This document shows, in pieces, positions 37,480 to 44,887 of a stretch of DNA of 44,887 nucleotides; position 1 is the first letter of the stretch, and each line of letters opens with the position of its first letter. Below the pieces are notes generated by a model. That model saw only the letters and a program-made list of their open reading frames with translations. It had not been told where the DNA came from and made no database searches. This DNA is from Acidobacteriota bacterium. GTDB taxonomy: Bacteria > Acidobacteriota > Terriglobia > Bryobacterales > Bryobacteraceae. The translations under genes were made by a program, and so were the position numbers. The stretch covers positions 1 to 44,887 of the forward strand of contig JAKAJI010000004.1 of NCBI GenBank assembly GCA_021813825.1. Direction: 5' to 3'.

Positions 37480-38550
37480 TTGAAGAGCGTGCGCATTGCC
37501 CTCGACGCCAGCTATAGCCTTGGCACGCACCTCACGGGCGTCGGCGTGTACTCGCGCGAGATTTTACACGGGCTTGCCGCCGCTCATCCGGAGGTGCGCT
37601 GGCTGTGGTGCTACCGCGCACACCGCTGGCGTGCGTCGGCCTCTGAGCAGCTTCCCGTAAATGTGCGCCGGCGCCTGTTGTGGCGCGCTCCTTTCGCTCA
37701 CGGCGTGGACCTGTTCCATGCTCTGAACCAGCGTGTGGATTCCTCCCGCCCCCGCCGCATCGTTTCTACGTTCCACGATCTGTTCGTGCTCACCGCCGAG
37801 TATTCCAGCCCGGAGTTCCGGGCGCGGTTTGCCCGGCAGGCCCGGGAGGCCGCCGCGCGAAGCCACCGCATCATTGCCGTTTCCGCATTCACCGCCCGGC
37901 AACTGGAAGAACTGCTGGGAGTGGAGCGAGAGCGAATCCGCGTCATCCCGCACGGTGTCCATCTTCCCGCGCAGGAACCGCCCGCGGAAGGACGCCAGCG
38001 GTTGATCCTTTTCGCCGGGGCGTTGCAGACGCGCAAGAATCTCGAGCGGCTCATCGAAGCGTTCGAGCATTGTGAGCCCGGTTGGCGTCTGGTGCTTGCC
38101 GGTTCTCACGGCTACGGTGCGGCGGCGGTACTCGATCGGATCGCGCGCAGTTCGAGGCGTCCCGATATCGAGACGCCAGGCTATGTTTCCGAGGCCCGCC
38201 TGCACGATCTGCTTTCGCGCGCTTCGGTCTTTGCCTTTCCTTCGCTCGATGAGGGGTTCGGCATTCCGGTGCTGGAGGCTATGGCTTGGGGCGTTCCCGT
38301 CTTGACCTCGAACCGCTCCGCGCTGCCTGAAGCGGCCGGCGACGCGGCACTGCTCGCCGACCCACTGGATACTGAGTCGATCACGCAGGCTCTCCGCGCC
38401 CTCACTGCGGATGAGACGCTACGCTCTGATCTCCAGAAGCGTGGTCTGAGGAGGGCCAAACAGTTTCCGTGGGAGGCGGCGGTACAAAAAACGTGGAGTG
38501 TTTATCAAGAGTTGCTCGGCATGGGAGCCGAGGTGCAGGTGACCCGGTAG
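37480..38550 (+). CDS. GT4-type glycosyltransferase
   Basis: GVGVYSREILHGL, VIPHGVHLP, LFAGALQTRKNLERLIEAF, FAFPSLDEGFGIPVLEAMAWGVPVLTSNRSALPEAAGDAALLADP. Confidence 0.9.
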   Translation: MKSVRIALDASYSLGTHLTGVGVYSREILHGLAAAHPEVRWLWCYRAHRWRASASEQLPVNVRRRLLWRAPFAHGVDLFHALNQRVDSSRPRRIVSTFHDLFVLTAEYSSPEFRARFARQAREAAARSHRIIAVSAFTARQLEELLGVERERIRVIPHGVHLPAQEPPAEGRQRLILFAGALQTRKNLERLIEAFEHCEPGWRLVLAGSHGYGAAAVLDRIARSSRRPDIETPGYVSEARLHDLLSRASVFAFPSLDEGFGIPVLEAMAWGVPVLTSNRSALPEAAGDAALLADPLDTESITQALRALTADETLRSDLQKRGLRRAKQFPWEAAVQKTWSVYQELLGMGAEVQVTR

Positions 38551-38555
38551 GGCGG

Positions 38556-38876
38556 CTATCGCTGGGCCGAATCGTCGTCGACCGCGATCTTCAAGGCGCG
38601 CAGGAAGTTCTGATCCTGTGAAGTCAGCTTAATCTTCCCCGTCGACTCAACCCGGCGTTTGGCGGGGGGCTGATCTGTTGAGGCGCCTTCCTCGGCTTCC
38701 TCCGGCGCTCCCTCATCGCGCTTGTTGAACCCGATTGTAGCCTCGAGCACCAGGAAGACGTCGTAGCCGGCCTTCTTGATCTCGCCAATCGCTCCGGCGA
38801 TGCGGTCCGAGTCCGAAAGCGACTCGTTGATCGCGTGGCCAAGCTCTTCCATCAGCTTTTTGAGTCGATCTTCCAA
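38556..38876 (-). CDS. hypothetical protein (106 aa), TTG start
   Basis: Acidic N-terminal helix region; start lies immediately beside an adapter-like sequence, so the 5' end is uncertain. Confidence 0.6.
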   Translation of the reverse strand: MEDRLKKLMEELGHAINESLSDSDRIAGAIGEIKKAGYDVFLVLEATIGFNKRDEGAPEEAEEGASTDQPPAKRRVESTGKIKLTSQDQNFLRALKIAVDDDSAQR

Positions 38877-38883
38877 AGGATGA

Positions 38884-38913
38884 CCTCTTTCCTACAAACC
38901 GCTCTTCCGATCT
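38884..38913. other. Illumina TruSeq adapter-like sequence (possible assembly artefact)
   Basis: Plus strand CTCTTTCCTACAAACCGCTCTTCCGATCT versus adapter CTCTTTCCCTACACGACGCTCTTCCGATCT; 14-nt exact run CGCTCTTCCGATCT at 38900..38913. Confidence 0.6.
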
Positions 38914-39512
38914 CTTCCTCTCTACCTGTCTGGATGTCAACTAGAGGACCGGAGTTTCACCAATCTCCGGTTAACGGTTCTTGCAATCTACTTCCACTAT
39001 CGGCGCTCTCTGCGCCGCCCTTTACCTTCCCACCGGACCTAGCTTTCTTCTACCGATAAGCGTACACCATTCCAGAGCCCGCTGCGGCGCCATTTTCGCC
39101 TGGCCGCCCGCCATCTGGCCCTGCAACGGTCGTGCCCCGCGGTGCTCACAAACCGGGAAACTGCATGGGAGCACAACGCATACCCGCCGCATCCCCGTTG
39201 CGGTCGATTTGGCGCCGCACCCGATATTCAGCTTGCGCCGGAAACCGGCGGCCGGTCCAAACCGGTTTCAGAGAGGAAAGAACGAGTCCTCCACGAACCG
39301 CGAGCCGGTCCGGATCGCCACGGTTGTCCGAACGGGAAAGACCGTTGGATCGCTTCCGGAAACGATTCGGCGTGTGAGGCTGCTGCCTTCTGTCTATTGA
39401 CGTCGACCATTGAAACCGATGACGGTGCCCCTCGCCTGATCGAGATCGGCCGGGTGCGCTCCTGGCGCGGAGAGCACAACGCCAACGGTCAGAGCGCTGA
39501 ATCCGGATCTTC

Positions 39513-40811
39513 TCATTTTCCTGCCGGATGGAAGCCGGCCTTCTGCATGCCGCGGACGGCTTCGGCATTGCGCATGAATGTTTCCCAAACGAAGCCCGAC
39601 CGCAGGTTCTCTGCCATCAACATCGTTATCCCGGTGTCGATGCCGATCACGTCCGTGTCGTACCAGCTCTTCAGCGGGTTGAACGCATTGACAAACCCGT
39701 ACCGGCACCAGGCACCGTCTCCGTACTTGTTGCGCATGGTCTTGAGCACGCGCAGGCAGGCGGACGGCTGGAATGGCAGGGAACCTCCGGCCGCGCTCGG
39801 CACCACGGTTCCATCGATTGGCCCCGTCGCCGGAGGACCACCCCAGGCTTGGTAGCCGGATTGGGAGTCCGACGCGGTGATGCCCCAAAGGTCGTCGCTG
39901 TAGTCCGGGAACTGGGAAGCCAGTTCGAGGCAGAACCGGCGGTGCACGTCGGTGGCCAACCTCGAGTTCTGGAAATAGTCCGCGTACTTGTCGCGCTTGC
40001 CGCGAAAATCGAACCAGGCTTGCGAGTACTGATGCACGAACAGAGGAGCGAAGGATCCGATATAGCGGATGCCATCGTATTCGAACACCATCCGCTTCCA
40101 CGCATCCCAAGCCTCTGGCCGCAGCGGGTGTGTCGCCGCCCCCATCCCAAGCAGGTACATCATCATCAATTCGCTGTAGTAATCCCAGCGTGTAGGAAGA
40201 AACCCGGTCTCCGGCCTCCAGCCATGCGGGAGCAACAGCGTATCCTCGCTCAGCCACGACCACTCCACGCGTTCGAAGATCCGGGCGGCGAGCCGCGTAA
40301 TCTCGGCGTGCCGGAAGTGCGCCCGGCAGGTGAGTACGCCGCAGAGCAGGATCGCCGTATCTACCGATGACACTTCGGAATCCCACAGCCGTTCGCCCGT
40401 ATTCATGTCGGCGAAGTGAAAGTAGAAGCCTCGATGGTTGGGCAACTTGTTCCAGAGAAACCCAAGCGTCGCAAGGACTCGATCCCGCGCCGGAACATAG
40501 GTGAGGAAGCCACGCTGGTGGGCAATCGAAAGCGCCGTGAGCCCGAACCCCGTCGCGGCGATGCTTGAAATTGAGTTCCTTTCGTCTGGCGTGCGCACGT
40601 TCGCGCGATCACGCACCAACCCTGTTTCCGGACTCGCCTGCTCCCAGAAGTAGAGAAAGTTGGCGTGCTCGAGTTCGTTGAGGAAGGCGTCGTCTTCCGG
40701 CGCGAGGTTCAAATTGGCCGGGCTCTTTCCCGCAACTGCTCCAAGCGGTGGGAAAACAGCACTTGCCGCCAGACTCTTCAACATCGCGCGGCGTGTCTTT
40801 TGCCGATCCAT
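39513..40811 (-). CDS. secreted glucoamylase-like glycoside hydrolase (PF10091 / GH144-like)
   Basis: FLNELEHANFLYFWEQASPETGLVRDR, SIAATGFGLTALSIA, WDYYSELMMMYLLGMG, WGITASDSQSGYQAWGGPP; Arg-rich signal region. ATG 40811 preferred over 40961. Confidence 0.82.
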   Translation of the reverse strand: MDRQKTRRAMLKSLAASAVFPPLGAVAGKSPANLNLAPEDDAFLNELEHANFLYFWEQASPETGLVRDRANVRTPDERNSISSIAATGFGLTALSIAHQRGFLTYVPARDRVLATLGFLWNKLPNHRGFYFHFADMNTGERLWDSEVSSVDTAILLCGVLTCRAHFRHAEITRLAARIFERVEWSWLSEDTLLLPHGWRPETGFLPTRWDYYSELMMMYLLGMGAATHPLRPEAWDAWKRMVFEYDGIRYIGSFAPLFVHQYSQAWFDFRGKRDKYADYFQNSRLATDVHRRFCLELASQFPDYSDDLWGITASDSQSGYQAWGGPPATGPIDGTVVPSAAGGSLPFQPSACLRVLKTMRNKYGDGAWCRYGFVNAFNPLKSWYDTDVIGIDTGITMLMAENLRSGFVWETFMRNAEAVRGMQKAGFHPAGK

Positions 40812-40872
40812 CCTCGTCCTGCCGTTCCTCCTCCATCCTAGCGGGCTGGGCGTCTGTGCGACCCTGCAAGTA

Positions 40873-41853
40873 GTGTTAGCCCGTCTGGCCCATCGATTCG
40901 CGCGGGTTGGGTTGTTCCTGGCCCTTCTGGGCATGGCGTCGGCCTGCCGGCGGCAGCCCACTCAGGTAGTCCTGCACGGCGCGGTCATTCGCAATTCGCA
41001 GGATCCCAGCAGGCAGGCGCCGATCGCTGGAGTCCGGGTCGCCGCCGATTGCGGCCCCCGGACTTTGCTAACGCGCACGGACGCGCAAGGCTCATTCACT
41101 CTCGCGCTGCCTACCAGCGTATCGCCTACATCGCCGGTAACACTCCACTTGCGTCATCCGGACTACGAACCGCTGGACATGCAGGCCACGTCGCGATCCG
41201 AACTCTATGTGGTCCGGCTGGTACCCGTTCCGCGCGAGCAACGAGAACCAACCCATGGCCAAGCCACATCCATCAGCAACGTATCGGTGCGCTACGCAAC
41301 CAAGGTGCCGGTCCTCGTCGAAGTGGGCACACGAGTGCAAACCTTCCAGGTCATCAACCACGCCAATGTCCTGTGCAAGCCGGGTTCGCCGTGCTCCCCC
41401 GATGGCCGCTGGCAAGCCAAGCAGGCCGTCATCGGCCTCGACGCGGGCAAGGGGAACCAGTTCCGCAACGCACGCCTTTCCTGCATCGCAGGTCCGTGCC
41501 CGTTTACTCGCGTTCTTCGCGACGACTTCTCCCGAGGGGGTGAAACCATCAGCGCTACGGTGCTCAACTGGTCCGACACAGCGACGTTTCTTCTTCAGGC
41601 AGAAGTGGTGCATTCAATGCTCAGCGAAGCCGCGCGCGTGTCTTATCCGGTGATCTTCGGTAGCCAGATGAGTTTCTCGCTGCCAGGCAAGGCCGATGGC
41701 ATCTGCGTCGAGGCGGAGCTCAACAGTTCCTCGATCGTCTTTCCTCTTGGTCCCAACCTCAACTTGAGTTGGGCCGACTGCAGCATGCGCGACGAACGAG
41801 GAGACAATCGGATGTATCGCTGCGAATTGAAGCCCGGCTTCGAGTTCCGCTAA
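40873..41853 (+). CDS. putative lipoprotein of unknown function, carboxypeptidase-regulatory-like N-terminal domain
   Basis: GTG start gives VLARLAHRFARVGLFLALLGMASAC (lipobox-like), then VAADCGPRTLLTRTDAQGSFTLALP. Divergent from the glycoside hydrolase. Confidence 0.6.
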   Translation: MLARLAHRFARVGLFLALLGMASACRRQPTQVVLHGAVIRNSQDPSRQAPIAGVRVAADCGPRTLLTRTDAQGSFTLALPTSVSPTSPVTLHLRHPDYEPLDMQATSRSELYVVRLVPVPREQREPTHGQATSISNVSVRYATKVPVLVEVGTRVQTFQVINHANVLCKPGSPCSPDGRWQAKQAVIGLDAGKGNQFRNARLSCIAGPCPFTRVLRDDFSRGGETISATVLNWSDTATFLLQAEVVHSMLSEAARVSYPVIFGSQMSFSLPGKADGICVEAELNSSSIVFPLGPNLNLSWADCSMRDERGDNRMYRCELKPGFEFR

Positions 41854-41886
41854 CTCGTCGGGACATGGCAGAACGGAGATGGGAAG

Positions 41887-42786
41887 ATGCCGGCTCGCCT
41901 GAAACTGACGCTCACCGATGCCGCCGGTCAGGACTTGAACGACCACGTGGTGGTGGATCTGTTCTCGCTGAACAGCTCACGGCAGTATCAGGCAATCCAG
42001 AGGGTCAGACGCGAGCTTTTGATCGGCGGAATTGACGTGAGTGCCGGCCGAGTGTACCGCGTCAGAGTCAGTCCCGCGAATCATTCGATCGTGCAGTTCT
42101 TCGTTACGCTGGCCGAAGGCCGCATCACCGGTCTCGCTGCTCCGGTGCCGGTCGACCCCGACAAGGTCGTGGACATTTCCGCTGGCGAATTCGCCAGTTT
42201 GCCGCCGAAGGTGCGGGATGTACTTCTCAAGGCGGAGTCGCCGCGCTTCCGCGACGGTGCCGGCGGGTACCTCCGGGGTGGGGACCTTTATGCCGCGCTC
42301 GCTCCTTATCCGTTGCTCAAAGCCTGTTTCCTCAACGTCGTGGCGAAGTCAGGCAAGACCGGGCTGCCCGATGGCGGAAGTTGTCTGGATCACTTCCAAG
42401 GCATACTACGTCTGGAACAGGACCGTTTGTTCGTCCGGACCAACGCCGCGCTGGTAGAAGAGACCGCGCACTCCAACGCTTTTCATGCGGTTTCCGCGGC
42501 GCTGCACGAACCTATGCCCGGCTACCACGTCGTCTCCAGCTTCAAGACGTTCGATCGCTACGGCAACCTGCAGCTTACATTTCAGCGGCGTGGCGACTCC
42601 GGCGATGATTATGCGACCGACGTCGACATCGACGACGCGCAAGGCTTCGAGCATATCTTTCAAGTGCTGCGCAATGCTGTTTCCGGACCAACCAACCCAT
42701 ACGCCATTCACGACATCCTCCTGCAACAGACGCCGCGGGTCGATCCTGGCTACCGCTTTCTGTTCGCGGCCGCCGCGTTAGCGTGA
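41887..42786 (+). CDS. hypothetical protein
   Basis: 299-aa ORF just downstream of the lipoprotein; no family recognised. Confidence 0.65.
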   Translation: MPARLKLTLTDAAGQDLNDHVVVDLFSLNSSRQYQAIQRVRRELLIGGIDVSAGRVYRVRVSPANHSIVQFFVTLAEGRITGLAAPVPVDPDKVVDISAGEFASLPPKVRDVLLKAESPRFRDGAGGYLRGGDLYAALAPYPLLKACFLNVVAKSGKTGLPDGGSCLDHFQGILRLEQDRLFVRTNAALVEETAHSNAFHAVSAALHEPMPGYHVVSSFKTFDRYGNLQLTFQRRGDSGDDYATDVDIDDAQGFEHIFQVLRNAVSGPTNPYAIHDILLQQTPRVDPGYRFLFAAAALA

Positions 42787-42926
42787 GACCACCCGGTTCG
42801 ACACCCGCGCTGGCCGAACGCCCGGCTGCACTCGGCCAACATATCTGCTACTTTGACTAGCGGCGTTATCCAAAGCTCGATAGCGCCTCCGTAACTCGTA
42901 TTCGAGGGAAGCACCGGTACCCACGT

Positions 42927-44231
42927 ATGGCCTTACCAAGCGCAACCACGACGACTACCCTGCAGTCGGCGCCCGAATCCACCGACATCCGCGCGATGTC
43001 ATTAGTCACCTCGCTCTTCTTCATGTGGGGCTTCCTCACCGCCCTCAACGACATCCTGATTCCTCATCTGAAGGCCATCTTCGACCTCGGATACGCCGAG
43101 GTGATGCTGGTTCAGTTCGCTTTCTTTTCGTCGTATTTCGTGTTCGCGCTCCCTTCGGGGAAGATCGTTGAATCAATCGGTTATAAACGCTCAATGGTGC
43201 TGGGGCTGATCACGATGGGCTGCGGCGCCCTGCTGTTCATCCCCGCGGCGACCGTGCCAGCCTTCTCGCTCTTTCTTGGTGCGCTGATTGTGCTGGCCGC
43301 CGGTATGACCATCCTGCAGGTCGCCGCCAACCCATATGTATCCATCCTTGGCCCGCCCGCCACGGCATCGAGCCGGCTCAACCTGACCCAAGCCTTTAAC
43401 TCGCTCGGTACTACAATCGCTCCCCCGCTTGGCGGACTGTTGATACTTTCCGCTGCGCCGAAGACCCTCGAACAAATGCACCAGCTTTCGGCTTCCGCCC
43501 TCGCCTCCTACCGCATTCAGCAGGCGTCGTCCGTTAAGATGCCTTATCTCGCGATGGCTGCCGTGCTTTTCCTGATCGCTCTCGGCCTGGGCCTCGCGCA
43601 CCTGCCGCACTACGAAGCGGCAGAGAAAGAGAGCGCGGGTGGCGTCGGGCATACGGGTGGTATCTGGAGCAAGCGCCATCTCGTGCTCGGCGCCGTCGGC
43701 ATCTTCACCTACGTGGGCGCGGAGGTCTCCATCGGCAGTTTCCTGGTGAATTACTTCGCGCAGCCGGATATCGGCAACATGTCGGAGCAGACTGCGGCCA
43801 AGTACGTCGCCTTCTACTGGGGCGGTGCAATGGTGGGCCGGTTTATCGGCTCGGGCCTCCTGCAGCGGCTCCGCGCTAACCGGGTCTTGGGTTTCGCGGC
43901 TCTCGTCGCCGGTTGCCTGGTCTGTTTCTCGATGCTGAACTTTGGCTATGCAGCGCTGTGGAGCATTCTCCTCGTCGGCCTGTTCAACTCCGTGATGTTT
44001 CCGACCATCTTCACCCTCGGCATCGCGGAACTCGGACCGCTTACCGGGGAGGGTTCCGGACTGCTGATAGCAGCCATTGTCGGCGGCGCCCTGATCCCAC
44101 TGGCGCAGGGCAGGTTGGCGGACATGCCTTCCATCGGCATCCACCACGCTTTCGTCTTACCGGTGCTCTGCTATGTCTACATCGCGTTCTACGGCTTCCG
44201 CGGCTACCGTCCCTCGCCGCAGACCGCCTGA
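42927..44231 (+). CDS. MFS sugar transporter (FucP/GluP-type)
   Basis: TSLFFMWGFLTALNDILIPHLKAIFDLGYAEVMLVQFAFFSSYFVFALPSGKIVE; 12-TM pattern. Confidence 0.9.
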   Translation: MALPSATTTTTLQSAPESTDIRAMSLVTSLFFMWGFLTALNDILIPHLKAIFDLGYAEVMLVQFAFFSSYFVFALPSGKIVESIGYKRSMVLGLITMGCGALLFIPAATVPAFSLFLGALIVLAAGMTILQVAANPYVSILGPPATASSRLNLTQAFNSLGTTIAPPLGGLLILSAAPKTLEQMHQLSASALASYRIQQASSVKMPYLAMAAVLFLIALGLGLAHLPHYEAAEKESAGGVGHTGGIWSKRHLVLGAVGIFTYVGAEVSIGSFLVNYFAQPDIGNMSEQTAAKYVAFYWGGAMVGRFIGSGLLQRLRANRVLGFAALVAGCLVCFSMLNFGYAALWSILLVGLFNSVMFPTIFTLGIAELGPLTGEGSGLLIAAIVGGALIPLAQGRLADMPSIGIHHAFVLPVLCYVYIAFYGFRGYRPSPQTA

Positions 44232-44233
44232 CG

Positions 44234-44719
44234 ATGCCGAGGACGCCGAAACCCGCTGCCGGACTCAGCGTGGGCGTTCTATCCGATACGCACGGTTTGC
44301 TGCGGTCTGAGGCAGTCGAGGCACTCCGCGGCAGCGATCACATCGTTCACCTGGGCGACGTCGGCGATCCATCGATCCTCGATGCGTTGTCTCGTCTGGC
44401 TCCCCTCACCGCTATCCGCGGCAACATAGACGTCGCGGGTCCCTGTGCCCGGCTTCCGGCGACAAAGTTTCTCACCCTCGGCTGCCACAAACTCTACCTG
44501 GTCCACAACCTCGCAGATTCTGCTGTGGACCCCATGGACTCCACTTTCGCTGCGGTCCTGTACGGCCACACTCACAAGCCCCTCGTCGAGCATCGCAACG
44601 GTATCCTGTTCTTCAATCCCGGCAGTTGCGGCCCCCGCCGGTTCGCTCTGCCAGTGACACTTGGCCGCCTTCGAGTCACCGCAAAAGCGATCAGCGCCGA
44701 GATCGTTGCCCTTCTATAA
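44234..44719 (+). CDS. YfcE/MJ0936-type metallophosphoesterase
   Basis: VGVLSDTHGLL, HLGDVGD, IRGNID, LYGHTHKP, NPGSCGPRR. ATG 44234 preferred over 43913. Confidence 0.88.
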   Translation: MPRTPKPAAGLSVGVLSDTHGLLRSEAVEALRGSDHIVHLGDVGDPSILDALSRLAPLTAIRGNIDVAGPCARLPATKFLTLGCHKLYLVHNLADSAVDPMDSTFAAVLYGHTHKPLVEHRNGILFFNPGSCGPRRFALPVTLGRLRVTAKAISAEIVALL

Positions 44720-44753
44720 GCCGTCACTCAAACCTCGAGTGGCCACTGAATTT

Positions 44754-44887
44754 TCAGACCAGGTTTGCTTCCCGCAAGTAGGCACGAATCTGGCGGAGGT
44801 CCTCTCGCATCGCTTGGGAAACCTCCTCGCGCGGCAGCGTAAGGGTGGTTTTGCCGTCGTTGGCTCCGCCGAGTGGATACTCGAAAT
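44754..44887 (-). CDS. partial CDS, C-terminal end only (5' end outside window)
   Basis: Minus frame FEYPLGGANDGKTTLTLPREEVSQAMREDLRQIRAYLREANLV*, open to window edge. Confidence 0.55.
   Translation of the reverse strand, partial: FEYPLGGANDGKTTLTLPREEVSQAMREDLRQIRAYLREANLV

Noticed and set aside
39142-39855. 237-aa plus-strand ORF in the gene-poor region
   Set aside because: No domain, partly antisense to the GH144-like gene, and lies next to a possible assembly artefact.
1-44887. CRISPR arrays, IS elements, integrases, toxin-antitoxin or restriction systems
   Set aside because: None seen: no regularly spaced repeats and no ORF with recognisable transposase, integrase, Cas or R-M motifs.

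Overview
GC-rich, gene-dense window that looks like an Acidobacteria (Solibacter/Bryobacterales-type) chromosome; this lineage is inferred mainly from a TIGR03437-like 'Solibacter C-terminal' domain on the subtilase at 30587..34030. Most of it is housekeeping or core metabolism: cytochrome genes, UspA, a histidine kinase/response regulator/NtrC cluster, a Kgd/OdhA-type 2-oxoglutarate dehydrogenase fusion, Mrp, pheS-pheT, tRNA-Ile2(CAU), an RND efflux operon, class I fumarase, a DUF3300/DUF2950 pair, a S8 protease, GreA, a CDP-alcohol phosphatidyltransferase, RlpA, a second sigma54 activator, a glycosyltransferase, a GH144-like glycoside hydrolase, a sugar MFS transporter and a YfcE-type phosphodiesterase. 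I see no CRISPR array, IS element, prophage or defence island. Items most worth a second look: (1) a compact unannotated minus-strand unit at 35273..35496 (near-consensus sigma70 promoter, 5' hairpin, RBS, 22-aa peptide that is 50% Lys, hairpin plus T-tract terminator); (2) an NtrC-type regulator whose full receiver domain is reachable only from a non-canonical start, with ATT at 4165 behind GGAGG the best candidate; (3) an Illumina-adapter-like sequence at 38884..38913, next to a gene-poor stretch, suggesting a possible assembly artefact; (4) an RND pump lacking the canonical D-D/K proton-relay residues; (5) a near-consensus sigma54 promoter just upstream of uspA. All calls come from reading the sequence and the supplied ORF translations; no searches were run.
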